43,409 nt of DNA from Kineosporiaceae bacterium (GCA_016713225.1 JADJPO010000008.1:1-43409); one strand, 5' to 3'; positions 26,017-35,569 are shown, numbered from the stretch's first letter. A program made the numbers and translations. The notes: a model not told the origin generated them from the sequence alone.

Positions 26017-26571
26017 TCAAGAGCGAGAACCCCACACCCCGGACGTCGCGCCGGCCTGCCCCGCGTCCAGGCCGGCCTCCTCCCGCAGTCCTGCCTCGGC
26101 CGCTCGCAGCGTGGCCGCCACCGCGGGGTCGTCGGCCGAGGCATCTGCGGGCAGGTTGACCTGACAGGTCACGACGCCTGCGGCATCGCGGCGCAGGGCC
26201 AGGGTGGCTCGACGGCCTCCGGGCAGCCCGACCTCACGGGTCAGCATCATCGAGGCCCGCAACCGCTCGTAGACCGTCTCCGGGAGGAACGAGGCCTCGA
26301 CCGGTTCCAGGCCGATCGCCTGTCTCGAACCCACCCACCAGACCGCCAGGGTGCGCGATTCGTCGTCCCAGGCGACGTGGTCGACCTCGACCCAGGTGCG
26401 CACGAACTGCTTGCCATAGGGGGTGAGCACGTGCAGCCGCGCGGCTGTCGCCGCGGCGTATCCCCCGCCGACCAGCTCCGACCAGGCGAGCACCCGCTCC
26501 CCCGGTTCGAGACCGACGGCCTGCCGGGCGTCGTCCGGCATCGTGGGGCGGCGGCGAGGCAACAGGCGCAT
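26017..26571 (-). CDS. Conserved hypothetical protein downstream of dnaG
   Basis: 184 residues from ATG 26571; an internal ATG ten codons later is an alternative start. I do not recognise a named family. The first half is beta-rich with paired strands (GERVLAWSELVGGGYAAATA, RLHVLTPYGKQFVRTWVEVD, VAWDDESRTLAVWWVG), resembling a PH-like or small-barrel domain; the C-terminal third is Ala-rich and helical. No signal peptide. It follows dnaG on the same strand after 38 bases, so it is probably cotranscribed with it. Codon use matches the neighbours. Confidence 0.72.
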   Translation of the reverse strand: MRLLPRRRPTMPDDARQAVGLEPGERVLAWSELVGGGYAAATAARLHVLTPYGKQFVRTWVEVDHVAWDDESRTLAVWWVGSRQAIGLEPVEASFLPETVYERLRASMMLTREVGLPGGRRATLALRRDAAGVVTCQVNLPADASADDPAVAATLRAAEAGLREEAGLDAGQAGATSGVWGSRS

Positions 26572-26609
26572 ACCGTCAGCCTACGAGTCGGCGGCCATGA
26601 TCTTCTGGG

Positions 26610-28526
26610 CTACGAACCACCGGTACGCAGGTCGCGCAACGCCCGGCGCCGCGACTCGGCCGCCAGCAGCTCGAGGTAGGCCTCGGCGTGCGCCGGGTCG
26701 TCCTCGGTCATGCGCTGCACCTGGCTGCGCAGATTGCTGATCACGCGGCTGATGTCGACCTCGGCCACCCGGATCACCAGATCGGCGGCGTACCGGGCCA
26801 GCCTCTCCTCACCGTCCGACGGCACCGGTGAGACGGCCATCTCGGTGATCAGGTTGTGGATCACCGAGGGCGCCTCCTCGCGCACCCGGTCGAGCCAGGC
26901 GTGCACCGACAGCGTCTTCGCCGTCGCGATGCCCCCCGCCGAGCGCACTGCGTGGTGCACCGCCCGATAGGCCGGCACCTCGAAGGCGTTCTCCCCCAGC
27001 CCGTCGGCGATGTCCTCGGGCACCAGGTTCGGCACCTGCAGCATGCACTCCAGCGCCCCACGCTCGGCCATGGCGACCGGGTCGCGGGGGTCGGGGCCGC
27101 GACGCGCCCCGCCGCGGCCCGGCCGGTCCCGCGACCCCGAGCCCGGGCCGGAGCCGGAGCCCCGGCGGACCGCCCGCGTCACCTGCTCGACGTCCATGCC
27201 GAGCCATCCGGCGAGCTGACGGGCGTACTCCGGACGCAACGAGGCGTCCCGGATCCGCGCGACCACCGGCGCCGCCGCCCGCAGCCCCTGGATCCGACCC
27301 TCCGCGGTCGACAGGTCCAGATGCTCGAGCGTGGCCCGGATCGCGAACTCGAACAACGGACGCCGCGCGGCCACCAGCGCGGCCACCGCCTCGTCGCCGT
27401 GGGCCTGGCGCAGCTCGCACGGGTCCATGCCATCCGGCGCGACGGCGATGTAGGTCAGGGCCGCGAAGTTCTGGTCACCGCCGAACGCCCGCTGGGCGGC
27501 TTTGAGCCCGGCCTCGTCCCCGTCGAAGACGAACACCACCGAGCGCGAGAAGGTCTTGCTGATCAGGTCGATACTGCCCTTGCCGGCCTCGTCGCCCAGC
27601 AACCGCCGCACGATGCGCAGATGGTCCTCGCCGAAGGCCGTGCCACAGGTGGCCACCGCCCCGCCCACGCCCGCCAGGTGGCAGGCCATCACGTCGGTGT
27701 AGCCCTCGACCACCACGACCTGCCGGTCACGGGCGATCGCCTTCTTGGCGAGATCGACGCCGTAGAGCACGTGCGACTTCTTGTAGATGGGTGTCTCGGG
27801 GGTGTTGAGGTACTTGGCCTCGATCCGGTCGTCGTCGAACAGCCGCCGCGCCCCGAAGCCGACCACGTCACCCGCGACGTCCCGGATCGGCCACAGCAGC
27901 CGCCCCCGGAATCGGTCGTACAACCCCCTTTGCCCTCGCCCGGCCAGCCCCGAGGCGACCAGCTCCTCCTCGGTGAACGAGCGTCCGCGCAGGTGGCGCA
28001 ACAGCGCCTCGCCCGAGCGCGGTGCGAACCCGATGCCGAACTGTTCGGCCGCGCTCCGGTCGAAGCCCCGCTCGATCAGGAAGGTCCGCCCGGCCAGGGC
28101 ATCGGGGGACGTCGCGAGCTGTTCGGCGTAGTACTGCATCGCCACCCGGTGGGCCTCGACCAGTCGCTGGCGCTGCCCGGCACCCTCGCGGCGCGCGCTG
28201 GAGGCCCGGCCGTCGTCGTCCTCGTAGTGCACCTCGTAACCGAGCCGCGCAGCGAGCCGCTCGACCGACTCGGCGAAGGCCAGATGATCGACCTTCTGGA
28301 CGAAGTCGATGACGTCGCCGCCCTCGCCACAGCCGAAGCAGTGCCACATGCCCACCTGGGGCCGCACGTGGAACGAGGGGGTCTTCTCGTCGTGGAACGG
28401 GCACAGCCCCTTCATGGAGCCGACCCCGGCTGCGCGCAGCGTGACATGCTCCGCGACGACGTCCTCGATGCGCGACCGTTCGCGGACGTGCTCGACGTCC
28501 TCGCGCCGGATCTTCACCGGCGGCAC
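26610..28526 (-). CDS. dnaG: DNA primase
   Basis: Synthesises RNA primers at the replication fork. The CHC2 zinc finger is GLCPFHDEKTPSFHVRPQ and MWHCFGCGEGGDVIDFV. The catalytic core has ERGFDRSAAEQFGIGFAP, the TOPRIM segment VVVEGYTDVMACHLAGV with its Glu, and VVFVFDGDEAGLKAAQRAF with the DxD-type acidic pair. A Gly/Ser/Pro-rich linker (about residues 448-475) precedes the C-terminal DnaB-binding region. 638 residues, full length. An inverted repeat lies 23 bases upstream of the start. Confidence 0.97.
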   Translation of the reverse strand: MPPVKIRREDVEHVRERSRIEDVVAEHVTLRAAGVGSMKGLCPFHDEKTPSFHVRPQVGMWHCFGCGEGGDVIDFVQKVDHLAFAESVERLAARLGYEVHYEDDDGRASSARREGAGQRQRLVEAHRVAMQYYAEQLATSPDALAGRTFLIERGFDRSAAEQFGIGFAPRSGEALLRHLRGRSFTEEELVASGLAGRGQRGLYDRFRGRLLWPIRDVAGDVVGFGARRLFDDDRIEAKYLNTPETPIYKKSHVLYGVDLAKKAIARDRQVVVVEGYTDVMACHLAGVGGAVATCGTAFGEDHLRIVRRLLGDEAGKGSIDLISKTFSRSVVFVFDGDEAGLKAAQRAFGGDQNFAALTYIAVAPDGMDPCELRQAHGDEAVAALVAARRPLFEFAIRATLEHLDLSTAEGRIQGLRAAAPVVARIRDASLRPEYARQLAGWLGMDVEQVTRAVRRGSGSGPGSGSRDRPGRGGARRGPDPRDPVAMAERGALECMLQVPNLVPEDIADGLGENAFEVPAYRAVHHAVRSAGGIATAKTLSVHAWLDRVREEAPSVIHNLITEMAVSPVPSDGEERLARYAADLVIRVAEVDISRVISNLRSQVQRMTEDDPAHAEAYLELLAAESRRRALRDLRTGGS

Positions 28527-28548
28527 CTCCCGGACGACGCGCAGCTCA

Positions 28549-28575
28549 CGGGCGTGAGTCTAGGTCTCACGCCCG
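28549..28575. promoter_or_regulatory. Inverted repeat upstream of dnaG
   Basis: CGGGCGTGAG and CTCACGCCCG, 10-bp perfect arms with a 7-base centre, lie between the divergent dnaG and HAD-like genes. Position suggests an operator acting on one or both promoters rather than a terminator. Confidence 0.45.
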
Positions 28576-28641
28576 ACACGAACCGCGCCGATATGCCCAG
28601 TTGCCTGCACGAGCCCACTCGAGTAGGACAGACTCCTCTTC

Positions 28642-29175
28642 GTGACATTCGCCCCCGACCCTCGCCCGGTCTGGCTGCTGGACGTCGACGGCGTGTTGAA
28701 CGCCGCGATGCCCGGCTGGGGTGAGACGCCCGATCAGGGTCAGGCGTTCGTCCACGGCAACCGCTACCTGCTGCGCTGGGCTCCCACGCTGGCCCGCCGG
28801 ATCGCCGCACTGCACCACAGCGGGGGCGTCGAGGTGCGGTGGGCGACCACCTGGGTCGACCACATCGCCCAGGTCGAACGGCTGCTGCACCTGCCGCCGC
28901 TGACCACCGCGTTCGGCGGGGTCGACGTGGTGGACGCCGAGGCCTCCGTCGCCCGCAAGGTGGAGGCCGCGCTGCACGTGGTCGAGGTCGAGCAGCGCCC
29001 GCTGATCTGGACCGACGACGACGCCATCCCGGACGACGGCCCGGCCCTCGAGCGGCTCGACGCCGCCGGCTTGCCGGCGCTGCTGGTCGCGCCCAGCTCG
29101 CGGTACGGCCTGCAGCCCGAAGACCTGGACGCCATCGACGACTTCCTGGCCGAGCTCACCGAACTGGCCAGCTGA
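28642..29175 (+). CDS. HAD-like hydrolase domain protein
   Basis: 177 residues from GTG 28642. The N-terminus PVWLLDVDGVLNAAMPGW is a HAD motif I (DVDGV), and LIWTDDDAIPDDGPAL supplies the late acidic motif. VEVRWATTWVDHIAQVE resembles the HAD-domain proteins annotated as Swiss Army Knife RNA repair-like. Such small actinobacterial HADs have no assigned substrate. The gene is divergent from dnaG and convergent with dgt, whose stop lies 12 bases beyond its own. No membrane segments. Confidence 0.82.
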   Translation: MTFAPDPRPVWLLDVDGVLNAAMPGWGETPDQGQAFVHGNRYLLRWAPTLARRIAALHHSGGVEVRWATTWVDHIAQVERLLHLPPLTTAFGGVDVVDAEASVARKVEAALHVVEVEQRPLIWTDDDAIPDDGPALERLDAAGLPALLVAPSSRYGLQPEDLDAIDDFLAELTELAS

Positions 29176-29187
29176 GCGCGCTCACCC

Positions 29188-30471
29188 TCAGGCTCGCCCT
29201 CGCCGCAACGCGGCGTGCCAGCGCACGGCCCCCGCATCGGTGAGCGAGGCGATCTGGTCGATCACGACCCGTCGTCGCACGTCGTCCGCAGCGGGCTGGA
29301 CGGCGGCCTGGGTCCAGTCGGCGGCGAACGCCGGTTCCAGCGCCTCCGGGGCCCGGTCGAGCACCATCTCGTAGAGCTCGGCCAGCAGCTCACGCTGACG
29401 GGCGTAGAGCGGCTGACGCTCGGCCGTGGTCATCACGTACACCGCGGCGATGCCCTTCAGCGTGGCGATCTCGCACCAGGTCTCACGCGGCACGACGACG
29501 TCGGCGGCGTACCGGGTGAGTCGGCTGCCGCCGGTGACCGGGGCGGTCTGCGCCCGGGTGGCCCGCTCGACGTCCCGGGCGAACCGCCCGATCAGCTGGC
29601 TGGTCAGGTCTTTCAGGGCGGCCGACGCCCGTCGGCTGCCGTCGTAGGAACTCACCCAGGTGGGCATCGCCTGCAGCCGGTGCAGGGCGGCGGCGACCTC
29701 GCCGTCGGCGGCATCCGGCAGGTACCAGGACCGCACCTGCTCGGCGAGGCGATCGACCTGGTCGACCTCGCCGAGCCGGCCCAGGTCGAGGCGGCGGCCG
29801 ACCACGGCGTCCTCGACGTCGTGCACGCTGTAGGCGATGTCGTCGGCCAGGTCCATCACCTGGGCCTCGATGCAGCGGCGGTGGGGCGCGGGTGCCCCGG
29901 AACGCAGCCAGGCGAACACCGCCCGGTCGTCGGCATAGACGCCGAACTTTCCCGAGCCGGCGGTGGGCGCCTCGCCGCGGCCCCACGGGTACTTGGTGCA
30001 GGCATCCAGCGTGGCTCGGGTCAGGTTCAGACCCGCCCCGGCGCCGCTCTCGGGGTCGATCACCTTCGGTTCGAGCCGGGTGAGCACGCGCAGCGTCTGG
30101 GCGTTGCCCTCGAACCCGCCGAAGCCGGCGGCGATGGCGTCCAGGGCGTCCTCACCGTTGTGCCCGAACGGCGGATGCCCGAGGTCGTGCGCCAGGCACG
30201 CGGTGTCGACCACGTCGCCGTCGCACCCCAGCGCCTGGCCGAGTTCGCGGCCGACCTGAGCCACCTCGAGGCTGTGGGTCAGCCGGTTGCGGACGAAGTC
30301 GTCGGTGTCGGGTTCGACCACCTGGGTCTTGGCCGCCAGCCGGCGCAACGCCGACGAGTGGACGACGCGCGCCCGATCGCGTGCGAAGGCGCCGCGCCCG
30401 GGGTTCTTGGGGCTCTCCTTCGCCCACCGCGCGACGTCGTCCGGGCCGTAGCCCGACATGGACTCAACCAT
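29188..30471 (-). CDS. dgt: Deoxyguanosinetriphosphate triphosphohydrolase-like protein
   Basis: An HD-domain dNTPase that splits dNTPs to nucleoside and triphosphate, helping to set dNTP pools. The HD metal motif is visible: RNRLTHSLEVAQVGRELG, then CLAHDLGHPPFGHNGEDAL (H...HD), and VMDLADDIAYSVHDVEDAV supplies the downstream Asp. RVVHSSALRRLAAKTQVV is the typical N-terminal segment. 427 residues from ATG 30471; the ATG at 30459 is equally possible, neither having a strong ribosome site. It lies eight bases after the dusB stop, so both are cotranscribed; dgt next to dnaG is common in actinobacteria. Confidence 0.93.
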   Translation of the reverse strand: MVESMSGYGPDDVARWAKESPKNPGRGAFARDRARVVHSSALRRLAAKTQVVEPDTDDFVRNRLTHSLEVAQVGRELGQALGCDGDVVDTACLAHDLGHPPFGHNGEDALDAIAAGFGGFEGNAQTLRVLTRLEPKVIDPESGAGAGLNLTRATLDACTKYPWGRGEAPTAGSGKFGVYADDRAVFAWLRSGAPAPHRRCIEAQVMDLADDIAYSVHDVEDAVVGRRLDLGRLGEVDQVDRLAEQVRSWYLPDAADGEVAAALHRLQAMPTWVSSYDGSRRASAALKDLTSQLIGRFARDVERATRAQTAPVTGGSRLTRYAADVVVPRETWCEIATLKGIAAVYVMTTAERQPLYARQRELLAELYEMVLDRAPEALEPAFAADWTQAAVQPAADDVRRRVVIDQIASLTDAGAVRWHAALRRGRA

Positions 30472-30479
30472 GCTCAGAC

Positions 30480-31682
30480 TCAACCACCGGACACCGACAA
30501 CTCGGCCTGGCTGACCGCGGCGACGTCGGCTGCGTCGAGCTCTCGGCTGTCGAGCCAGCCGTCCGGCAGGCTGACCCGCCGCGCCGATCCGGTGCGTCCG
30601 CGCGGTCCTTCGGCCGGTCCACCCGGGTGCGGCTGGGCGCCGTCCAGCGTCGCGGTGATCCGGTCGAACTCGGCCGGCGTCGACACCAGGGCCAGGGCAC
30701 CGCGGACGTCGTGTCCGACCGCATATCCCTTGAGGTACCAGGCGATGTGCTTGCGGATGTCGCGGCAGGCCCGTCGCTCGGCGTCGTCCGGGTAGACCTG
30801 CGCGTAGTGCTCGATCAGCACCTCGATGTGGCGGCGCATGGTCGCCAGCACCACGCCGAGGGCGGGCCGAGCCTCGGTCAGGGTGGGGGCGAGCCCGGCA
30901 GACGGGTCGGCGAAGGCCGCCGCCAGATCGGCGAACAGCCACGGCCGGCCCAGGCAGCCCCGGCCCACGACAACCCCGTCGCAGCCGGTGCGACGCACCA
31001 TGTCGAGGGCATCGGCCGCCGACCAGATGTCACCGTTGCCGAGCACCGGGATGGTCGTCACCGCCTCCTTGAGCCGGGCGATCGCCGTCCAGTCGGCACT
31101 GGGCGCGTAGTAGTCGGCGGCGGTGCGCGCGTGCAGCGCCACGGCAGCCACTCCCTCGGCCTCGGCGATCCGGCCGGCGTCCAGGTAGGTCAGGTGCTCG
31201 GGGTCGATCCCCAGGCGCATCTTGACCGTCACCGGAACCCCGGCCGGGGCGGCCATCGCCACCGCCCGTGCCACGATCTCGCGAAACAGGCCGAGCTTCC
31301 ACGGCAGTGCTCCCCCGCCGCCCTTGCGGGTCACCTTGGGCACCGGGCAGCCGAAGTTCAGGTCGATGTGGTCGGCCCGGTCCTCACTGACGAGCAGGTG
31401 GACGGCGGCCGCCACGACACCCGGATCCACCCCGTAGAGCTGCACCGACCGCGGCGACTCGTCGGCGTCGTGGGCGATCAGCCGCATCGACTCGTCGTTG
31501 CGCTCCAGCAGTGCGCGCGAGGTGACCATCTCGCTGACGAAGACCCCGTCCCCGCCGCCCAGCGCCGCCTGCTCGCGGCACAGCCGCCGGTAGGCCTGGT
31601 TGGTGATACCCGCCATCGGCGCCAGGACCACCGGGGTACGCATCCGGTGGGGGCCGATGGTCAAGGGGGTCACGCGGAGCAT
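30480..31682 (-). CDS. dusB: tRNA-dihydrouridine synthase
   Basis: An FMN enzyme that reduces uridines in the tRNA D-loop. Motifs: VVLAPMAGITNQAYRRLC, VQLYGVDPGVVAAAV, IDLNFGCPVPKVTRKGGGGA with the catalytic Cys in NFGCP, VTVKMRLGID, LHARTAADYYAPSADW, IPVLGNGDIWSAADAL and GVVVGRGCLGRPWLFADL for FMN phosphate binding. 400 residues, full length. It is followed directly by dgt and is divergent from the Pls-type synthetase gene with only about 50 bases between starts. Confidence 0.95.
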   Translation of the reverse strand: MLRVTPLTIGPHRMRTPVVLAPMAGITNQAYRRLCREQAALGGGDGVFVSEMVTSRALLERNDESMRLIAHDADESPRSVQLYGVDPGVVAAAVHLLVSEDRADHIDLNFGCPVPKVTRKGGGGALPWKLGLFREIVARAVAMAAPAGVPVTVKMRLGIDPEHLTYLDAGRIAEAEGVAAVALHARTAADYYAPSADWTAIARLKEAVTTIPVLGNGDIWSAADALDMVRRTGCDGVVVGRGCLGRPWLFADLAAAFADPSAGLAPTLTEARPALGVVLATMRRHIEVLIEHYAQVYPDDAERRACRDIRKHIAWYLKGYAVGHDVRGALALVSTPAEFDRITATLDGAQPHPGGPAEGPRGRTGSARRVSLPDGWLDSRELDAADVAAVSQAELSVSGG

Positions 31683-31719
31683 TCTCGCAGGGGCACCTGC
31701 CGGTACCGCGCCCGAGCGC

Positions 31720-31725
31720 CATACT
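31720..31725 (+). promoter_or_regulatory. -10-like box, probable leaderless start of the synthetase
   Basis: CATACT ends seven bases before ATG 31733 and no ribosome site is present. With only 50 bases between divergent starts, the synthetase and dusB promoters must overlap. Confidence 0.4.
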
Positions 31726-31732
31726 GACCGCC

Positions 31733-34700
31733 ATGCCCCTGCGTCGCGCCGACCGAGCGGCCGCGCCCCGCACCCTGGTCGACATCTTCCGGCGCACCGT
31801 GGCCGAGGTGCCCGACGAGCCCGCCCTGGACAACGGCGCCCTCGTGTTGACCTATGCCGAGTTCGCCGAGCAGGCCGACGACCTCGCGACCGAACTGGCC
31901 GCGTTCGGGGTCGGCCGCGGCGACAAGGTCGGCATCCGGATCGCCTCGGGCACCACCGATCTGTACGTCGCGATCATGGGCACGCTGCTGGCGGGCGCCG
32001 CCTACGTGCCGGTGGATGCCGACGACCCGGACGAGCGGGCCCGCACCGTGTTCGGCGAGGCCGAGGTGGCCGCGGTGATCGGCAACGACCTGACCATCAC
32101 GCCGCGCCGGCTCGACGCCGCCCCGATCGATCCCGACCCCACGCCGGACGACGACGCCTGGGTGATCTTCACCTCCGGCTCGACCGGCAAGCCCAAGGGC
32201 GTGGCGGTCACCCACCGCAACGCGGCCGCCTTCGTGGACGCCGAGTCACACCTGTTCCTGCAGCAGTCCCCGATCGGCCCGGACGACCGGGTGATGGCGG
32301 GGCTGTCGGTGGCTTTCGACGCCTCGTGCGAGGAGATGTGGCTGGCCTGGCGCTACGGAGCCGCGCTGGTGCCGGCGCCGCGTTCGTTGGTGCGCAGCGG
32401 CATGGACCTCGGCCCCTGGCTGACGGCCAACGACATCACCGTGGTCTCGACGGTGCCGACCCTGGTGGCGTTGTGGCCGGCCGACGCCCTGGCCCGGGTG
32501 CGGCTGCTGATCCTGGGCGGCGAGGCGTGCCCGCCCGAGCTGGCCGCCCGGCTGGCCACCCCGACCCGCGAGGTGTGGAACACCTACGGCCCCACCGAGG
32601 CCACCGTGGTCGCCTGCGCGGCCCAGCTGACCGGTGAACCGCCGGTACGGATCGGGCTGCCGCTGGACGGCTGGGACCTGGCCGTCGTCGACCGCGAGGG
32701 CAACCCGGTGCCGGACGGCGAGAGCGGCGAACTGATCATCGGCGGGGTCGGTCTGGCCCGCTATCTCGACGCCGCCAAGGACGCCGAGAAGTACGCCCCG
32801 ATGCCCTCCCTGGGCTGGGAACGCGCCTACCGCAGCGGGGACATCGTGCGGTTCGACGGCACCGGGTTGCTGTTCGGCGGCCGCGCCGACGAACAGGTCA
32901 AGGTCGGCGGTCGGCGGATCGAACTCGGCGAGATCGACAGCGCACTGCTGGGCCTGCCGGGGGTCAGCGCGGCCGCCGCCGCGGTGCGCCGCACGGCGTC
33001 CGGCAACGCGATCCTGGTCGGCTACCTGACCGTCGACGACACCTTCGACGTCGCCGCCGCCACGGCGGTGCTGCGCCGGGACATGCCCGCAGCCCTGGTG
33101 CCGCGCCTGGCCGTCGTCGAGGATCTGCCCACCCGCACCAGCGGCAAGATCGACCGGGACGCGCTGCCCTGGCCTCTGGTCGAGGCGGACGACGACGATG
33201 ACGGTCTCGACCTGCGCGGCACCCAGGCCCGCCTGGCCCAGCTCTGGCGCGAGGTGCTCGGGGCCAGGATCGCCGACGTCGACGCCGACTTCTTCGACCT
33301 CGGTGGCGGCAGCTTGACCGCGGCACAGATGGTCTCGCTGCTGCGCAGCACCCACCCCGAGATCACCGTCGCCGACATCTACGAGCACCCCTCGCTGGCG
33401 GCCATGGCCCGTCACCTCGACGAGATGGCCACCCCGACCGCTCGGCTCAACGCCGACGTGCCCCCGGTGCCGTTGAAGACCCAGGTCGGGCAGGTGGTGG
33501 CCACCTGGCCACTGCGCACCATCGCCGGCGCCCGCTGGCTGGTCTGGATCGCCGCCGGGACGACCCTGGCCCACGGCCTCGGGGTCACCTGGGCACCGGT
33601 GGCCTCCTGGTGGTGGATCGGCCTGGGCTGGGCGCTGTTGCTGCTGCCGCCGGGGCGGATGCTGCTGGCCGGGATCGGCGCCCGGATCGTGCTCGCCGGC
33701 ATCGGGCCGGGCAACTACCCGCGCGGTGGCCGGGTACACCTGCGGTTGTGGTTGGCCGAGCGACTGGTCGACGAACTCGGCGCCGCCAACCTCACGGGCG
33801 CCGTGCTGATGCGCTGGTATGCCCGGCTGCTCGGGGCCCGGGTCGGCAAGGACGTCGACCTGCACTCGGTCGCCCCGGTCACCGGCCTGATGACCCTGGG
33901 CGCCGGCTGCGCGATCGAACCCGAGGTCGACCTGGCCGGGTACTGGCTGGACGGGTCCCGGCTGCACATCGGCCGAGTGGCGGTCGGTCAGCGAGCCCGG
34001 GTCGGTGCCCGCAGCACCCTGGCACCCGGCGCCCACGTCGGCGCCGATGCCGAGATCGCCCCCGGTTCCGCCGTGTTCGGCATCGTGCCGCGGGGTGAGT
34101 TCTGGTCCGGTGCTCCGGCGCAACGGATCGGCCCGGCCCGCGGGCCGTATCACGACACCCGCCCGCCCAATCGCGCCACGTGGCTGGTGGCCTACACCGT
34201 GGCCTCGCTGGTGATCGGGTTGCTGCCGGTGCTCGCCGTCCTCGCCGGGCTGATCCCGGCCTGGCCCGCGCTGCGATCGAGCGAGAGCTGGGGTGAGGCG
34301 GTTCGGACGGCGCTGGCCTGGCTGCCGCTCGGCGTCCTGGTGGCGATCGTGGTGCTGGCACTGGTGGTCTGGCTGCTCACCCGGGGGTTCGGCGTCGGGT
34401 TGCGCCCGGGGGCCTACCCGGTGCAGGGCCGCATCGCCTGGCAGGCCTGGTCGACGGTGCGGCTGCTGGACGAGGCGCGCACCTGGCTGTTCCCGTTGTA
34501 CTCCAGCACGCTGACCCCGGTGTGGTTGCGGGCGCTCGGCGCCCGGATCGGCCCGGACGTCGAGGCGTCGACGGTGCTGATGATCCCCGCGCTGACCAGC
34601 GTCGCCGAGGGCGCATTCCTGGCCGACGACACTCTGATCGGTGGCTACGAACTGGGCGGCGGGTGGCTGCGGGTCGAACCGGTCAAGGTCGGCAAACACG

Positions 34701-35569
34701 CCTTCGTCGGCAACTCGGGCATGGCCGCCCCCGGTCGCAAGGTGCCCAAACACGGTCTGGTGGCGGTGCTCTCGGCCGCCCCGCAGCGCACGGTGGCCAA
34801 GGCCGGCACCTCCTGGATCGGCAGCCCCCCGGCCCTGTTGCGGCGCAGCGCCTCACGCCAGGACGACGCCCGCACCTTCCATCCGCCGACCCGACTGCGG
34901 GTGGCCCGGGCGCTGGTCGAACTGTGCCGGTTGGTGCCGCTCTGGCTGCACGCCGCGCTGGTCGTCGCCGTGGTGGCGGTCATGACGTCGATCGTGCAGG
35001 ACGCCGGGTGGTGGATCGCACTGGCCGCCGGCGGCCTGGTGCTGATGACCGCCGGGGCCCTCGCGGCGCTCATCGCCACCGTGGCGAAATGGCTTCTGGT
35101 GGGCCGGGTCTCGCGGCGCGACCACCCGCTCTGGAGCAGCTTCGTCTGGCGCAACGAGTTGGCCGACACCTTCATCGAGGTGCTCGCGGCGCCCTGGTTC
35201 GCCCGGGCCACCGCCGGCACCGTGGTGCTGAACGCCTGGTTGCGCACCCTGGGTGCCAAGGTCGGGCGCGGGGTGTGGTGCGAGACCTACTGGTTGCCCG
35301 AACCCGACCTGATCGACCTGCGGGACGGCGTGACCGTCAACCGGGGCTGCGTCGTCCAGACCCACCTGTTCCACGACCGGGTGCTGAGCATGGACACCGT
35401 GACGCTGCGTGTCGGCTCGACGTTGGGTCCGAACGGCGTGGTGCTGCCTGCCGCCGTGATCGGCCGCCACGCCACCGTCGGCCCGGTCTCGTTGGTGATG
35501 CGCGGTGAGTCGGTGCCCGACAAGACCCGCTGGATCGGCAACCCGATCGCCCCCTGGGGACAGACCTGA
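31733..35569 (+). CDS. Pls/PosA-type nonribosomal peptide synthetase (predicted poly-amino-acid synthetase)
   Basis: 1278 residues, intact. Residues 10-480 are an adenylation domain: FTSGSTGKPKGVAVTHRN (A3), NTYGPTEATVVAC (A5), YRSGDIVRF (A7), GRADEQVKVGGRRIELGEID (A8) and TSGKIDRDALP with the catalytic Lys472. Residues 495-560 are a carrier domain, DFFDLGGGSLTAAQ, with modified Ser527. The rest alternates three membrane blocks (about 594-660, 815-887, 1062-1127) with three hexapeptide-repeat, acyltransferase-like domains (about 663-800, 886-1040, 1140-1278). This is the layout of epsilon-poly-L-lysine synthetase (Pls), which joins one amino acid iteratively and probably exports the polymer. 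By hand alignment to GrsA the pocket reads D-A-E-S-I-G-T-V-V-K, very near published lysine pockets. Product is inferred; the family is clear. Confidence 0.93.
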   Translation: MPLRRADRAAAPRTLVDIFRRTVAEVPDEPALDNGALVLTYAEFAEQADDLATELAAFGVGRGDKVGIRIASGTTDLYVAIMGTLLAGAAYVPVDADDPDERARTVFGEAEVAAVIGNDLTITPRRLDAAPIDPDPTPDDDAWVIFTSGSTGKPKGVAVTHRNAAAFVDAESHLFLQQSPIGPDDRVMAGLSVAFDASCEEMWLAWRYGAALVPAPRSLVRSGMDLGPWLTANDITVVSTVPTLVALWPADALARVRLLILGGEACPPELAARLATPTREVWNTYGPTEATVVACAAQLTGEPPVRIGLPLDGWDLAVVDREGNPVPDGESGELIIGGVGLARYLDAAKDAEKYAPMPSLGWERAYRSGDIVRFDGTGLLFGGRADEQVKVGGRRIELGEIDSALLGLPGVSAAAAAVRRTASGNAILVGYLTVDDTFDVAAATAVLRRDMPAALVPRLAVVEDLPTRTSGKIDRDALPWPLVEADDDDDGLDLRGTQARLAQLWREVLGARIADVDADFFDLGGGSLTAAQMVSLLRSTHPEITVADIYEHPSLAAMARHLDEMATPTARLNADVPPVPLKTQVGQVVATWPLRTIAGARWLVWIAAGTTLAHGLGVTWAPVASWWWIGLGWALLLLPPGRMLLAGIGARIVLAGIGPGNYPRGGRVHLRLWLAERLVDELGAANLTGAVLMRWYARLLGARVGKDVDLHSVAPVTGLMTLGAGCAIEPEVDLAGYWLDGSRLHIGRVAVGQRARVGARSTLAPGAHVGADAEIAPGSAVFGIVPRGEFWSGAPAQRIGPARGPYHDTRPPNRATWLVAYTVASLVIGLLPVLAVLAGLIPAWPALRSSESWGEAVRTALAWLPLGVLVAIVVLALVVWLLTRGFGVGLRPGAYPVQGRIAWQAWSTVRLLDEARTWLFPLYSSTLTPVWLRALGARIGPDVEASTVLMIPALTSVAEGAFLADDTLIGGYELGGGWLRVEPVKVGKHAFVGNSGMAAPGRKVPKHGLVAVLSAAPQRTVAKAGTSWIGSPPALLRRSASRQDDARTFHPPTRLRVARALVELCRLVPLWLHAALVVAVVAVMTSIVQDAGWWIALAAGGLVLMTAGALAALIATVAKWLLVGRVSRRDHPLWSSFVWRNELADTFIEVLAAPWFARATAGTVVLNAWLRTLGAKVGRGVWCETYWLPEPDLIDLRDGVTVNRGCVVQTHLFHDRVLSMDTVTLRVGSTLGPNGVVLPAAVIGRHATVGPVSLVMRGESVPDKTRWIGNPIAPWGQT

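Noticed and set aside
26856..28724. 622-residue open frame on the plus strand
   Set aside because: It is antisense to dnaG, whose zinc finger and TOPRIM motifs are complete; composition is typical of a shadow.
32246..34753. 835-residue open frame on the minus strand
   Set aside because: It lies wholly antisense to the intact synthetase gene, is rich in Arg/Gly/Gln low-complexity sequence and shows no known motif; it is a high-GC shadow frame.
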